Source: Rhizobium sp. (GTDB lineage Bacteria > Pseudomonadota > Gammaproteobacteria > Burkholderiales > Thiobacillaceae). Taken from it: a stretch of DNA of 64,000 bases. A program made the position numbers and the translations under genes. Where the stretch lies: contig JAIBEL010000067.1 of NCBI GenBank assembly GCA_019459285.1, forward strand, positions 44,752 to 108,751, written 5' to 3'. This document shows positions 1 to 10,986 of the stretch, piece by piece (the stretch's first letter is position 1; each line of letters begins with the position of its first letter). The notes below the pieces were generated by a model. It saw nothing but the letters and a program-made list of their open reading frames with translations, did no database searches and was not told the DNA's origin.

Positions 1-1600
<1,600 letters not shown>

Positions 1601-1606
1601 GACTAA

Positions 1607-2053
1607 TTAATGTAGACGTCCCGGCTCGTGATTCAACAACATGTCTTCCAGATGGGTGAAGTGTTCGATCAGGCCGCGGCTCCACAGCACGATCAGCGTC
1701 ATCCAGCGCACGTGGTCGGGTTCGATGTCCTCGCCGCCCAAGGCCATCAGACCCGAAATCACCCATTCGCGCGATTCGGGGTCGAGTATCTCGGCGCCGA
1801 CCAGGAACGCGAGTTCGCTGCGGCAGCCCTCGTTGAGGCGCTCCAGCTCTTCGGCGGCGTAATGACGGTCGTAAGCCAGTGCGAGCCGCTCATGGGTGGC
1901 GCTGCCGGTCAGATTGGCATACCAGTCCAGGGCGGCGTTGATGTCGGATTCTTCAAACCCGGCGGCAAACAGGCGCTTTTCCAGCGCGTCGCGATCGGGC
2001 GCCAGCTCCGCCATGCGGAAGCTTTCATACAGGTAAACCAGGATGTCGAGCAT
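1607..2053 (-). CDS. smg: Smg protein (DUF494)
   Basis: Small cytoplasmic protein of 148 aa in the Smg/DUF494 family, whose biochemical role is not established. The start was placed at MLDILVYLYESF because the family begins with this motif. A longer reading frame upstream lies inside dprA and has no family match. The product is acidic and predicted helical. It sits 4 bp after dprA and 6 bp before topA, the usual dprA-smg-topA neighbourhood, which is the main reason for confidence in the name. Confidence 0.9.
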   Translation of the reverse strand: MLDILVYLYESFRMAELAPDRDALEKRLFAAGFEESDINAALDWYANLTGSATHERLALAYDRHYAAEELERLNEGCRSELAFLVGAEILDPESREWVISGLMALGGEDIEPDHVRWMTLIVLWSRGLIEHFTHLEDMLLNHEPGRLH

Positions 2054-2057
2054 AGTG

Positions 2058-3179
2058 TCAGTGAATTTTTTGGTAGCGCCCGCCGGGCAAGGAAGCAATT
2101 CGCCCATCCAGTTCAAGCGTCAACAGCTTCGCTGAAAGCGCATCCAGCGTCAACCCGGTTCTTTGTGCAAGGGTGTCGAGCGTGGTGGGCGCGCCGTCCA
2201 GTGCGTCCAGCACCGGGTCGGCCAGGGCGGCGGCGGCATGTCCAGACACGGGATCCTCCGCGGCCCCCTCGCCCGGCGGACGGTCCTGGCGTAGCCCGGG
2301 CGGGGCCAGCCGCTGCTGCCAGGCCAGTTCGTCGAGAATGTCGGCGGCGGACTCGACCAGCTTGGCGCCCTGCTTGATCAGGGCATGGCAGCCGCGCGCC
2401 AGCGGGGAATGGATCGAACCGGGAATGGCGAACACCTCGCGTCCCTGTTCGGTGGCCACCCTGGCGGTGATGAGCGAACCGCTGTCGGGTGCGGCTTCCA
2501 CCACCAGCACGCCACGACTCAAGCCGCTGATCAGTCGGTTGCGGCGCGGGAAGTGGCCGGGCAGGGGCGGCGTGCCGAGCGGGAACTCCGACACGATCAA
2601 CCCGGTTTCGACCAGCTGATGCGCCAGCGCCTTGTTGCGCGCGGGATAAATGCGGTCGAGCCCGGTGCCGACGACGGCCACGCTGGATCCGGCGCCGGCC
2701 AGTCCGCCCCGGTGGGCCGCCGCGTCGATGCCGAGCGCCAGCCCGCTGACGATGGTGAGTCCGGCATCCGACAGGGCATGGGCGAAGGCCTCGGCGTCGC
2801 GCACGCCTTGCGGCGTGGCATTGCGGCTGCCGACGATGCCCAGCGCGGGCCGGTTGAGCAGATTGCGCGTCCCTTTGCAGTACAGCATGGCAGGCGGATC
2901 CGGGATCTCGAGCAGGGTCTTCGGATAGTCCTCGTCCGCCAGCGTCATCAGGCTGTTGCCGGGCTGGTCGAGCCATTCCAGCGCGGCGTCAAGCTGCGCG
3001 GCGTCGGGTTCGGCCAGCAGGGCATCGCATTGGGCAGGCGTGAGGTGGGCCGCCAGCGCGTGGCGTCCGGACGACAAAACGGCCTCCGGAGAACCGAAGG
3101 CCGTGAGCAGGCGGATCAGGCTGGTGTTGCCCACCCCCGGAACGAGGGCGAGACGCAGCCAGGGATCAAGTGCGTTCAA
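2058..3179 (-). CDS. dprA: DNA-processing protein DprA/Smf
   Basis: DprA loads RecA on incoming single-stranded DNA during natural transformation. The 373-aa protein has an N-terminal helix-hairpin-helix-like segment (residues about 1-60), then the Rossmann-like DprA core. Visible core motifs are GIVGSRNATPQG, SGLALGIDAAAHRGGL and VVGTGLDRIYPARN, and a C-terminal winged-helix-like region ends near residue 373. Its ATG overlaps the stop of the LysM gene by 4 bp (ATGA), which suggests translational coupling. The length is normal for the family. Confidence 0.95.
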   Translation of the reverse strand: MNALDPWLRLALVPGVGNTSLIRLLTAFGSPEAVLSSGRHALAAHLTPAQCDALLAEPDAAQLDAALEWLDQPGNSLMTLADEDYPKTLLEIPDPPAMLYCKGTRNLLNRPALGIVGSRNATPQGVRDAEAFAHALSDAGLTIVSGLALGIDAAAHRGGLAGAGSSVAVVGTGLDRIYPARNKALAHQLVETGLIVSEFPLGTPPLPGHFPRRNRLISGLSRGVLVVEAAPDSGSLITARVATEQGREVFAIPGSIHSPLARGCHALIKQGAKLVESAADILDELAWQQRLAPPGLRQDRPPGEGAAEDPVSGHAAAALADPVLDALDGAPTTLDTLAQRTGLTLDALSAKLLTLELDGRIASLPGGRYQKIH

Positions 3180-4375
3180 TCAGGGTTTTTCACGGTATCG
3201 AGCAGATAGACCGGGCCTTCCGACTGCATGATGAGCGCGTAGGACACACGGTCGTACACCCGGTAGACCATCACCAGGCCGCTGCGGGTATCGGGCAGCT
3301 TGACTGCGCGATCGCTGTTGTTGCCGAGGCAGGTGCTGCGGAAGGAGTTGCGCACGTCGACGATCTGATCGTACGTGGCCTTGCCGTCCTCCTTCAGGCA
3401 GCGCACATCGCTGTACAGCCAGGCGCCGCCATCGGGAATGCCCGCGGATTTTTCCTTGACCCAGGCCATGCGGTCCTTTTCGTCGCGGGTAAGCGTCACC
3501 GCCAGACCTTCGCGGTATACCGCCAGCACGTGGCCCGGCTCCAGGCCGTCGCGGCTGCCCCGGTTGATGACGACCGTCTGGTAGCGCCCGCTGTCGGAGA
3601 GTCCGCCGTACGCCGAGATGATGCGGCCGCGGATCTTGCCTTCCGGGGCGTGCGGAACGTATTCGAAGGGAGTGCTGTTGTCCGCCTCCACCAGCTTGTC
3701 CTTGGGCAGGATTTCACGCACCGACTGGGTGATGCGGATTTTTTGCGGCGCGCCTTCCACCAGCGTGCGGGCGTCGCCCAGGTATTCGACTTCATAGCCC
3801 AGGACTTCGCCGGTTTCCGGATCTTTCAGCACCTTGCCCGGGCGCAGTACGTTCCAGCGGGTGACGCCGGGTTTGCCACCGGTGGCAAAGGCATCGTCAC
3901 CCGAGCCCAGCACCACCCGTTCGACGTTGCTGCCCAGAATGAAGGGCGCATCGTCGAGCGCGCCCTTGGCCACCACGCGCGGCTGCGACAGGAAGGGGTG
4001 AATCACGCGGATGGGAATGGACGGGACCGCCTCATTGCGGATTTCGGTTGCACGTACGCCAGGCGACAGCTTGACCGTCTCCATGCCGTCTTTGCCGCCC
4101 TTGACCAGCGACAGGCGCGGCTCCTTGCCGCTGCGGTCGAGCACGATCATGTCACCGGGATAAATCCAGTGCGGGTTCTTGATCTCCTCGCGATTCATCT
4201 TCCAGATCTGCGGCCAGCGCCACGGATCCTTGAGAAAACGCCCGGAAATGTCCCACAGCGTGTCGCCTTTGACCACGACGTATTTGTCCGGCGCGTTGTC
4301 CTGCAGTTTAAGGGTATCGGCCAGCACGGGAGCGCTGGCCAACAGCAGGGCGAGAGAAACTACGAGTTGACGCAC
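3176..4375 (-). CDS. LysM-domain cell-envelope protein
   Basis: Exported protein with an N-terminal signal peptide (hydrophobic VVSLALLLASAPVLA) and one LysM peptidoglycan-binding domain at about residues 30-80 (YVVVKGDTLWDISGRFL through PGDMIVLD). The remaining roughly 300 residues are a conserved betaproteobacterial region of unknown function. I chose the GTG at 4375 rather than the ATG at 4390, because GGAGG at 4384-4388 lies inside the longer version and is spaced 8 nt from the GTG. It is the first gene of the operon with dprA, smg and topA, and divergent from def across about 160 bp. Confidence 0.85.
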   Translation of the reverse strand: MRQLVVSLALLLASAPVLADTLKLQDNAPDKYVVVKGDTLWDISGRFLKDPWRWPQIWKMNREEIKNPHWIYPGDMIVLDRSGKEPRLSLVKGGKDGMETVKLSPGVRATEIRNEAVPSIPIRVIHPFLSQPRVVAKGALDDAPFILGSNVERVVLGSGDDAFATGGKPGVTRWNVLRPGKVLKDPETGEVLGYEVEYLGDARTLVEGAPQKIRITQSVREILPKDKLVEADNSTPFEYVPHAPEGKIRGRIISAYGGLSDSGRYQTVVINRGSRDGLEPGHVLAVYREGLAVTLTRDEKDRMAWVKEKSAGIPDGGAWLYSDVRCLKEDGKATYDQIVDVRNSFRSTCLGNNSDRAVKLPDTRSGLVMVYRVYDRVSYALIMQSEGPVYLLDTVKNPD

Positions 4376-4537
4376 GGGGGAACCCTCCATTTAGACCTTG
4401 TCTAATTTTCAGCGTTGAAAATATACTGTGCGCTTAGCTTACGGCTATCCGCCGCCTTATATTTAGGGTTGCGCGCAACTAAACGCAGATTTTGCATCAA
4501 AGTGCGCGCCCAGCCCATTCAATTCTTAGACTTTGTT

Positions 4538-5071
4538 ATGGCCAGACTCGACATTTTGCATTACCCCGATGCGCGCCTGCACACCGTCGCCAAGCCGGTG
4601 AAGGTAGTGGACGACCGCATCCGCACGCTGGTCGACGACATGGCCGAGACCATGTACGCAGCGCCTGGCATCGGCCTGGCGGCCACCCAGGTCGATGTGC
4701 ACGAGCGCGTCATCGTCATCGACATTTCCGAAACCCACGACCAGTTGCGCGTCTTCATCAATCCGGAGATCGTTGCCCAGTCGGGAACCGAGGAGAGCGA
4801 GGAGGGTTGCCTGTCGGTGCCGGGGGTCTTCGACAAGGTTGTGCGCGCCGAGCGCGTCACCGTGCGTGCGCTGGACCGCGACGGCAAGTCGTTCGAGCTC
4901 GACGCCGACGGCCTGTTGGCGGTCTGCATCCAGCACGAAATGGATCATCTGAAGGGCAAGGTCTTCGTCGACTACCTGTCCAACCTCAAACGCAATCGCA
5001 TCAAGGCCAAGCTGCTGAAGCAGGCGCGCGAGCATCGGCCCGACACGGCGCCGGTGCGCGCCTCGCTCTGA
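4538..5071 (+). CDS. def: Peptide deformylase
   Basis: Removes the N-formyl group from nascent proteins using a metal ion. All three family motifs are present in the 177-aa protein: GIGLAATQ (residues 44-51), EGCLS with metal ligand Cys91, and HEMDH with ligands His133 and His137 and catalytic Glu134. The start [11 protein letters not shown] fits the family; an in-frame upstream extension to 4415 has no homology and was rejected. It is followed 7 bp later by fmt, the enzyme that adds the formyl group, in the classical def-fmt pair. Confidence 0.97.
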   Translation: MARLDILHYPDARLHTVAKPVKVVDDRIRTLVDDMAETMYAAPGIGLAATQVDVHERVIVIDISETHDQLRVFINPEIVAQSGTEESEEGCLSVPGVFDKVVRAERVTVRALDRDGKSFELDADGLLAVCIQHEMDHLKGKVFVDYLSNLKRNRIKAKLLKQAREHRPDTAPVRASL

Positions 5072-5078
5072 GTTTTCC

Positions 5079-5999
5079 ATGCGCATCATTTTTGCCGGCA
5101 CGCCGCCGTTCGCGGCGGCCGCACTCAATGCCCTGGCGGACGCCGGGCATGACATCGCCCTGGTGCTGACCCAGCCCGACCGCCCGGCCGGGCGCGGCAT
5201 GAAGCTCACGCCCAGTGCGGTCAAGCAGGCCGCGCTGGCGCGTGGTTTGCCGGTGTCGCAGCCGCCGAGCCTGAAATCGCCCGAAGCCCAGGCCGAGCTG
5301 CGCGCGGCGGATGCCGACGTCATGGTGGTCGCGGCCTATGGCCTGATCCTGCCGCAAGCCGTGCTGGACCTGCCGCGCTTCGGCTGCCTCAACATCCATG
5401 CCTCGCTGCTGCCGCGCTGGCGCGGCGCGGCGCCGATCCAGCGCGCGATTCTGGCCGGCGATCTTGAGACCGGCATCACCATCATGCAAATGGATGCGGG
5501 CCTCGACACCGGGGCGATGCTGTCGAAAACCGTGGTGCCGATTCGCGACGACGACACGGCCGCCAGCCTGCATGACGTGCTGGCCGCGGCGGGCGCGTCT
5601 GCCATTGTCGCGGCGCTGGCGAATTACGCCACGCTTGTGCCGGCGGCACAGGACGACGCGCAGGCCACCTATGCGGCCAAGCTCAGCAAGGACGAGGCGC
5701 AACTCGACTGGCGCCAGTCTGCCGATGTCCTGGCGCGCGCCGTGCGCGCCTACAATCCGGCGCCCGGCGCGTGGACGTTGCTGGACGGCGCGCCGCTGAA
5801 AGTGTGGACGGCGGCGACCGCACCGGGCGCTGGCGACCCAGGTACCGTCCTGCGCACCGACGCGGAGGGGCTGGTCGTCGCCTGTGGCGGTGGCGCGCTG
5901 ACCTTGCGGGAGATCCAGCCGGCAGGCAGCAAGCGGATGAGCGCCGCCGCATTTCTCGCCGGGCGGCCGCTGCCACCGGGTACCCGGCTCGGCCATTGA
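5079..5999 (+). CDS. fmt: Methionyl-tRNA formyltransferase
   Basis: Transfers a formyl group from 10-formyltetrahydrofolate to initiator Met-tRNA. The 306-aa length is standard. The formyltransferase core shows [12 protein letters not shown] at the start, the catalytic-region motif [21 protein letters not shown] at about residues 106-126, and [12 protein letters not shown]. The C-terminal tRNA-binding region includes [14 protein letters not shown]. It is probably co-transcribed with def (7-bp gap) and followed after 68 bp by htpX. Confidence 0.97.
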   Translation: MRIIFAGTPPFAAAALNALADAGHDIALVLTQPDRPAGRGMKLTPSAVKQAALARGLPVSQPPSLKSPEAQAELRAADADVMVVAAYGLILPQAVLDLPRFGCLNIHASLLPRWRGAAPIQRAILAGDLETGITIMQMDAGLDTGAMLSKTVVPIRDDDTAASLHDVLAAAGASAIVAALANYATLVPAAQDDAQATYAAKLSKDEAQLDWRQSADVLARAVRAYNPAPGAWTLLDGAPLKVWTAATAPGAGDPGTVLRTDAEGLVVACGGGALTLREIQPAGSKRMSAAAFLAGRPLPPGTRLGH

Positions 6000-6033
6000 A
6001 ACCCGACCGGCCGATCCCCATCTAACGCTCGTC

Positions 6034-6053
6034 GACGCGCCCGCAGGCGCGTC
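6034..6053 (+). promoter_or_regulatory. Perfect hairpin upstream of the htpX ribosome-binding site
   Basis: GACGCGCC, loop CGCA, GGCGCGTC: a perfect 8-bp stem with a tetraloop, one nucleotide before the AAGGAG Shine-Dalgarno of htpX (6055-6060). No T-run follows, so it is not a typical terminator. It could stabilise mRNA ends or modulate access to the htpX ribosome-binding site. This is inference from sequence alone. Confidence 0.45.
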
Positions 6054-6067
6054 TCAAGGAGCCTTAC

Positions 6068-6919
6068 ATGTTCGGTAACTGGGTCAAGACCTCCATCCTG
6101 TTCGCTGGAATCATCGCGCTGTTCGGCGCCATCGGCGCGGCCATCGGCGGCGCCCAGGGGATGCTGATCGCCTTGCTGTTCGGCGCCGGCATGAACCTGT
6201 TCGCCTACTGGAATTCCGACCGGATGGTGCTCTCCATGTACCACGCGCGCGAAGTGGACGCCGGCAGTGGCGGCCGTTTCTACGCAATGGTGCAGGAGTT
6301 GTCCGCGCGCGCCGGGCTGCCGATGCCGCGCGTGTATATGATCGACGAGGCGCAACCGAACGCGTTTGCCACCGGCCGCAACCCGGAGCACGCGGCCGTG
6401 GCGGCCACCACCGGCATCATGCAGCTGCTCTCCGAGCGCGAACTGCGTGGCGTGATGGCGCACGAGCTGACCCATGTGAAAAACCGCGACACGCTGATTT
6501 CCACTGTCTCGGCGTCGATCGCCGGCGCGATCTCGGCGCTGGCCAACTTCGGCATGTTTTTCGGCGGCCGCGACAGCGAAGGACGTTCGGCCAATCCCCT
6601 CTTGGCCATCGCGATCATGATCGTCGCGCCGATTGCGGCGATGCTGATCCAGATGGCGATCTCGCGCGCCCGCGAATTCGGTGCCGACGCCGGCGGGGCC
6701 GAGATCTCGGGCGATCCGCAGGCTCTCGCGAGTGCATTGCGGAAGATCGAGGCCTACGCCAAGGGCCTGCCAATGCCGACGGCCGAAGCGCATCCGGAGA
6801 CGGCGCAGATGATGATCATCAATCCCTTGTCCGGTGGCGGATTGGCCGGACTGTTTTCCACGCACCCCGCCACCGAGGAGCGCGTCGCGCGGCTGCTGCA
6901 GATGACACGCACGGCCTGA
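6068..6919 (+). CDS. htpX: Membrane zinc metalloprotease HtpX
   Basis: M48-family inner-membrane protease involved in quality control of membrane proteins. The 283-aa protein has two N-terminal transmembrane segments (about residues 8-25 and 30-47). The zinc motif HELTH has His132, Glu133 and His136. A further hydrophobic pair follows at about 145-165 and 178-198, then the third-ligand region [15 protein letters not shown] lies 7 nt before the ATG. The length matches the family. Confidence 0.96.
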   Translation: MFGNWVKTSILFAGIIALFGAIGAAIGGAQGMLIALLFGAGMNLFAYWNSDRMVLSMYHAREVDAGSGGRFYAMVQELSARAGLPMPRVYMIDEAQPNAFATGRNPEHAAVAATTGIMQLLSERELRGVMAHELTHVKNRDTLISTVSASIAGAISALANFGMFFGGRDSEGRSANPLLAIAIMIVAPIAAMLIQMAISRAREFGADAGGAEISGDPQALASALRKIEAYAKGLPMPTAEAHPETAQMMIINPLSGGGLAGLFSTHPATEERVARLLQMTRTA

Positions 6920-7002
6920 CGCCGTCGCCTGTTATCATCCGCCGCTCCCCGCAGCAGGCGTAACCCCGATGAATCAGCAAGCACTCTCCGGCCTTTTCCT
7001 CC

Positions 7003-8259
7003 ATGCGTAAGCTGCAGAAGCTGGCGTCCGGCGTGCTGGAAACGGTGCTTGCCGGCACGGCCCTGCATCAGGCCCTGCCGCAAGGCCTTCAACAACTGCA
7101 CACACCGGGCGAGCGCGGCGCACTGCAGGACATCGTCTACGGCAGCCTGCGCCAGCTGGGACGGCTCGACGCCTGGCTGGCGGCCCTGCTCGAACGCCCG
7201 CTGACCGATCCGCAACTGGGCTGGCTGCTGCGCGTGGCGCTGTATCAGCTGGCCTATACGCGCGCGCCGGCCCATGCCGTGGTGCACAACGCGGTCACTG
7301 CAGCCGGCCAGGGCTGGCGGCGCGGACTGACGAACGCGGTACTGCGCAACTTCCAGCGCCGTCGCGCCGAGCTGGACGAGATCGCCAGCGCCCAGCCATC
7401 CGCGCACTGGTCGCATCCCGACTGGTGGATCGACACACTCAAGGCCGAGCATCCGCACCGTTGGCAGGGCATCCTGGAAGCGAGCCTGTTGCATCCGCCG
7501 TTTACCTTGCGCGTCAATGGCCGCCATGGCGACGTGGCATGCTATCTGCGCCGCCTGAACGAGGCCGGGCTGCCCGCACATCAAACCGGGCCGGACGCAG
7601 TCACCCTCGACCGCGCGGTGCCGGTGCACGACCTGCCCGGTTTCGATGCGGGCCACGTGTCGGTGCAGGATGCCGGCGCGCAGTGGGCGGCTCGCCTGCT
7701 CGATGCGCAGTCCGGCGAACGGGTGTTGGACGCCTGCGCCGCGCCCGGCGGCAAGACCGGCCATATCCTGGAACGCGCTGACGTGGACCTGACTGCGCTC
7801 GACGTCGATGCGGCACGGCTGCTGCGCGTACAGGGAAACCTCGATCGGCTGCAGTTGCATGCCAGCCTGATCGAAGGCGATGCCGTGCATCCCGAGCGCT
7901 GGTGGGACGGGCAACCGTTCGATCGCATTCTGGCCGACGTGCCGTGCAGCGCCTCCGGCGTGGTGCGCCGCAACCCCGACATCAAGTGGCTGCGTCGCCC
8001 CGAGGACATCGCTCAATTTGCCGCGCAACAGGCCGTTATGCTGGAGGCGCTCTGGCGGCTGTTGGCCCCGGATGGTACATTGCTTTACGCCACCTGCTCG
8101 ATATTCAATGAAGAAAACGACGGGCAAGTGCGTGCGTTCCTGGCGCGTCATCCAGACGACGCGGAACGCTGTACGCTTCCTGAACCTTTGTCAGACGGGT
8201 CGCTGCTGCCAGATGCCGAGCATGATGGTTTCTTTTACGCCCTGTTGCGCAAGACGTGA
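7003..8259 (+). CDS. rsmB: 16S rRNA (cytosine-967-C5)-methyltransferase RsmB/Sun
   Basis: Methylates C967 of 16S rRNA with S-adenosylmethionine. An N-terminal NusB-like RNA-binding domain (about residues 1-135) precedes the methyltransferase domain. The SAM motif is VLDACAAPGGKTGHILE. The two catalytic cysteines are in ADVPCSASGV and YATCSIFNEEN. The ATG at 7003 has no Shine-Dalgarno. It overlaps the end of a 13-codon reading frame (MNQQALSGLFLHA, 6969-7010) in another frame. That peptide may be the true N-terminus separated by a frameshift, or a leader that couples translation. Confidence 0.93.
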   Translation: MRKLQKLASGVLETVLAGTALHQALPQGLQQLHTPGERGALQDIVYGSLRQLGRLDAWLAALLERPLTDPQLGWLLRVALYQLAYTRAPAHAVVHNAVTAAGQGWRRGLTNAVLRNFQRRRAELDEIASAQPSAHWSHPDWWIDTLKAEHPHRWQGILEASLLHPPFTLRVNGRHGDVACYLRRLNEAGLPAHQTGPDAVTLDRAVPVHDLPGFDAGHVSVQDAGAQWAARLLDAQSGERVLDACAAPGGKTGHILERADVDLTALDVDAARLLRVQGNLDRLQLHASLIEGDAVHPERWWDGQPFDRILADVPCSASGVVRRNPDIKWLRRPEDIAQFAAQQAVMLEALWRLLAPDGTLLYATCSIFNEENDGQVRAFLARHPDDAERCTLPEPLSDGSLLPDAEHDGFFYALLRKT

Positions 8260-8848
8260 TTCCACCCTGCGCGGGTGGGTCGGGCTGCTGCTGGTTTTCT
8301 GGCTGACAGTCGCGGGCAGCGCGCAGGCCAGCGACAAGGGCGCGGTCAGCCAGGCTGCCATCCGTGCGACCCCGCAAGGCTACGTGCTGGACGGCGATGT
8401 CAACATCGTGCTCAACAGCACGCTGGAAGACGCGCTCAGCCGGGGCATCAACCTGTACTTCCTGCTCGAACTGGAACTCTCCCGGCCGCGTAACTGGTGG
8501 TTTGACGAAGACATCGCCGACCCGGTTCGCAAGATGCGGATCTATTACCACTTGCTGCTGCGACGCTATGTGGTCGAAACTGGATATACCACGCGCACCG
8601 CCGCCACGCTGAGCGAAGCACTCGCCATGCTGGGACGGGTGGACGGATGGCAGGTGCTGGAGCGGGGTGCGCTCAAGACCGGTCAACGCTACGATGCGCG
8701 CCTGCGCCTGCGGCTCGACACCTCGCAACTGCCCAAACCGCTGTCCATCGGCGCGGTCGGGGGCGACCGTTGGGAACTGGCCACGCCCTGGTACGACTGG
8801 TCGTTCGATGCACCCGTGGTTCCGACCCCGCCCGCCCCTTTGCCCTGA
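8225..8848 (+). CDS. DUF4390 exported protein
   Basis: DUF4390 family protein of unknown function, typically encoded just upstream of an ntrY-type kinase in betaproteobacteria. About 207 aa. The N-terminus has basic residues followed by the hydrophobic stretch GWVGLLLVFWLTVAGSAQA, a probable signal peptide cleaved after AQA. The core contains VNIVLNSTLEDALSRGINLYF and RKMRIYYHLLLRRYVVE. ATGs at 8213, 8222 and 8225 are possible starts, all inside the rsmB 3' end; I took the last. Its stop overlaps the next start (TGATG), so it is translationally coupled to the kinase. Confidence 0.82.
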   Translation: MVSFTPCCARRDSTLRGWVGLLLVFWLTVAGSAQASDKGAVSQAAIRATPQGYVLDGDVNIVLNSTLEDALSRGINLYFLLELELSRPRNWWFDEDIADPVRKMRIYYHLLLRRYVVETGYTTRTAATLSEALAMLGRVDGWQVLERGALKTGQRYDARLRLRLDTSQLPKPLSIGAVGGDRWELATPWYDWSFDAPVVPTPPAPLP

Positions 8849-10986
8849 TGCGCAGTCTGATTGTCGTCGCCCTGATCCTGGGTATCGTGCTCCTGTCGCT
8901 GCTGTTCTATGCCAGTGGCGGCAGCAGCGCCTTTTCCGACACCCTGCCGACGCTGTTCATCGGTGGCGGTGTGCTGGGCATGGCGCTGCTGGTGTTGCTC
9001 GGCTGGCGCATGTGGTGGCTGCAGAAACGCATCCGCCGCGGCGTGTTCGGCGCCAAGCTCACGCTGAAATTACTGCTGATGTTTGGGGTGGTGGCCATGC
9101 TGCCCGGCCTGGTGGTGTACGGCGCGTCGGTGTTCTTCCTCAATCGTTCGATCGAGACCTGGTTCGACGTGCGGGTGGACAACGCGCTGGCTTCCGGCGT
9201 CAATCTCGGCCAGGCGGCGCTCGACGACCTGCTGCGCGATCTGAACAAAAAGGCGCAGCGCATGGCGCTGGCCTTGTCGGACGAAGGCATGGGCTCGGTC
9301 ATCACCAGCCTGTCCACGCTGCGCGAGCAAAGCTCGGTGCAGGAACTGACGCTGTTCGACGAGCGCGGTGGCGTGGTTGCCCACGTCAGTGGCGAACGCG
9401 AAACCCTGTTGCCGGTGCTGCCCGACCGCAATGTGCTGTGGCAGGTCCGGCAGCAGCAGCCCTACAGCCGCATCGAGGAGGTGCCGGAACGCGGCCTGAT
9501 CATGCATGTGATCGTGCCGGTGTATACCAGCTCGCTGACCGGCGAGACGCGTGTGCTGCAGCTGGTGCAGCCGGTGCCGGCCCGGCTCGCGCACGATGCC
9601 CAGGCGGTCCAGCTGGCGTATCAGGAATACCAGCAGATCTCGGTCTCGCGGCTGGGCCTGAAACGCATCTACGGCGTCGCGCTTACCCTTACCCTGATGC
9701 TGGCTTTGCTGATGACCTTCGTGATCGCCTACCTGCTGTCGGAACGACTCGGCGCGCCGCTGCGGACGCTGGCACGCGGGACCCGCGCCGTGGCCAAGGG
9801 CGATTTCTCGCAGATGCCGTCGGTATCCAGCCGCGACGAACTGGGCGTGCTGATCCAGTCGTTCAACCGAATGACCCGCCAGCTTTCCGACGCGCGCGAA
9901 CAGGTTGCGCAGAACCATCAGCAGACCGAGCAGGCCAAGGCTTTTCTCGAACGGGTGCTGGCGAACCTGTCGTCCGGCGTGGTCGTGCTGGACGAGGCTT
10001 TGCGGGTGCGCACGGCCAACAGCGCCGCGGCGCAGATTCTGGGCGTGGCCGCTTCGATTCTGGATGCCCGGCCGCTGGCAGAACTGGGGCAGCCGGGCGA
10101 GGCATTGCATGTGTTCGGGGCTACGGTGGTGGCCCGCTTCGGCGAGCACGAAGGCGAGTGGCAAGAGCAGGTCGATTATGCGGGCCCCGGTGGCAACCAG
10201 TCGCTGCTGTTGCGCGGCACCCGCTTGCCGGCGGGTGTCGAACGCGGCTATGTGCTGGTATTCGACGACGTGACCAAGTTGATCGACGCCGAACGTAATG
10301 CCGCCTGGAGCGAAGTGGCGCGCCGCCTCGCGCACGAGATCAAGAACCCGCTCACGCCGATACAACTTTCGGCCGAACGCATCGCGCGCAAGCTGGACGG
10401 GCGCCTGGAAACGGCCGATGCCGAATTCCTGACGCGCGCCACGCATACCATCGTCAACCAGGTTGCCGCCATGAAGAGCATGGTGGATGCCTTTGCCGGC
10501 TATGCGCGGATGCCGCGCGCTAAACTCGATGCACTCGACCTCAATGCCTTGGTGCGCGACGTGCTGACCTTGTACGATGCCAAGGCGCTCGGACTTGTGC
10601 TGAGTCTCGACGCCGATTTGCCGCACATTGTGGGCGACGCCACATTATTGCGTCAGGTGATACATAATCTGTTGCAAAATGCGCAGGATGCGCTTGCCGG
10701 TCACGTCGCACCGTGTGTGGAGGTCGGTACGCGCCTGCGCAGCAATCAACATACAGTTTGTTTATCCGTAACAGACAATGGAGCCGGGTTTCCGGAACAT
10801 CTGATGACACGGCTGTTCGAGCCCTATGCAACGACCAAGGCCAAGGGGACGGGCCTGGGCCTGGCCATTGTCAAAAAGATCGTCGAAGAGCATCACGGTA
10901 AAATTCAAATAGAAAACCTCAAAACAGGCGGCGCGGCAATCCGCATTTCGCTGCCTGTTTTTGCGGCAGGCGGAGAGAACACGTGA
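8848..10986 (+). CDS. ntrY: NtrY-type membrane sensor histidine kinase
   Basis: Sensor kinase of a two-component system, 712 aa. Two N-terminal transmembrane segments (about residues 1-20 and 28-52) and a third at about 75-98 are followed by a periplasmic region. A transmembrane segment at about 278-300 leads into a HAMP domain (RLGAPLRTLARGTRAVAKGDF). A PAS-like region, a HisKA domain with phospho-acceptor His496 in HEIKNPLTPIQ and a HATPase domain (DNGAGF, GTGLGLAIVKKIVEEHHG) follow. It overlaps the response regulator by 4 bp. The family is linked to nitrogen metabolism or envelope control; the signal here is unknown. Confidence 0.9.
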   Translation: MRSLIVVALILGIVLLSLLFYASGGSSAFSDTLPTLFIGGGVLGMALLVLLGWRMWWLQKRIRRGVFGAKLTLKLLLMFGVVAMLPGLVVYGASVFFLNRSIETWFDVRVDNALASGVNLGQAALDDLLRDLNKKAQRMALALSDEGMGSVITSLSTLREQSSVQELTLFDERGGVVAHVSGERETLLPVLPDRNVLWQVRQQQPYSRIEEVPERGLIMHVIVPVYTSSLTGETRVLQLVQPVPARLAHDAQAVQLAYQEYQQISVSRLGLKRIYGVALTLTLMLALLMTFVIAYLLSERLGAPLRTLARGTRAVAKGDFSQMPSVSSRDELGVLIQSFNRMTRQLSDAREQVAQNHQQTEQAKAFLERVLANLSSGVVVLDEALRVRTANSAAAQILGVAASILDARPLAELGQPGEALHVFGATVVARFGEHEGEWQEQVDYAGPGGNQSLLLRGTRLPAGVERGYVLVFDDVTKLIDAERNAAWSEVARRLAHEIKNPLTPIQLSAERIARKLDGRLETADAEFLTRATHTIVNQVAAMKSMVDAFAGYARMPRAKLDALDLNALVRDVLTLYDAKALGLVLSLDADLPHIVGDATLLRQVIHNLLQNAQDALAGHVAPCVEVGTRLRSNQHTVCLSVTDNGAGFPEHLMTRLFEPYATTKAKGTGLGLAIVKKIVEEHHGKIQIENLKTGGAAIRISLPVFAAGGENT

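Noticed and set aside
9070..10626. 518-codon open frame opposite the ntrY kinase
   Set aside because: Antisense shadow. The kinase on the plus strand has all its motifs in order.
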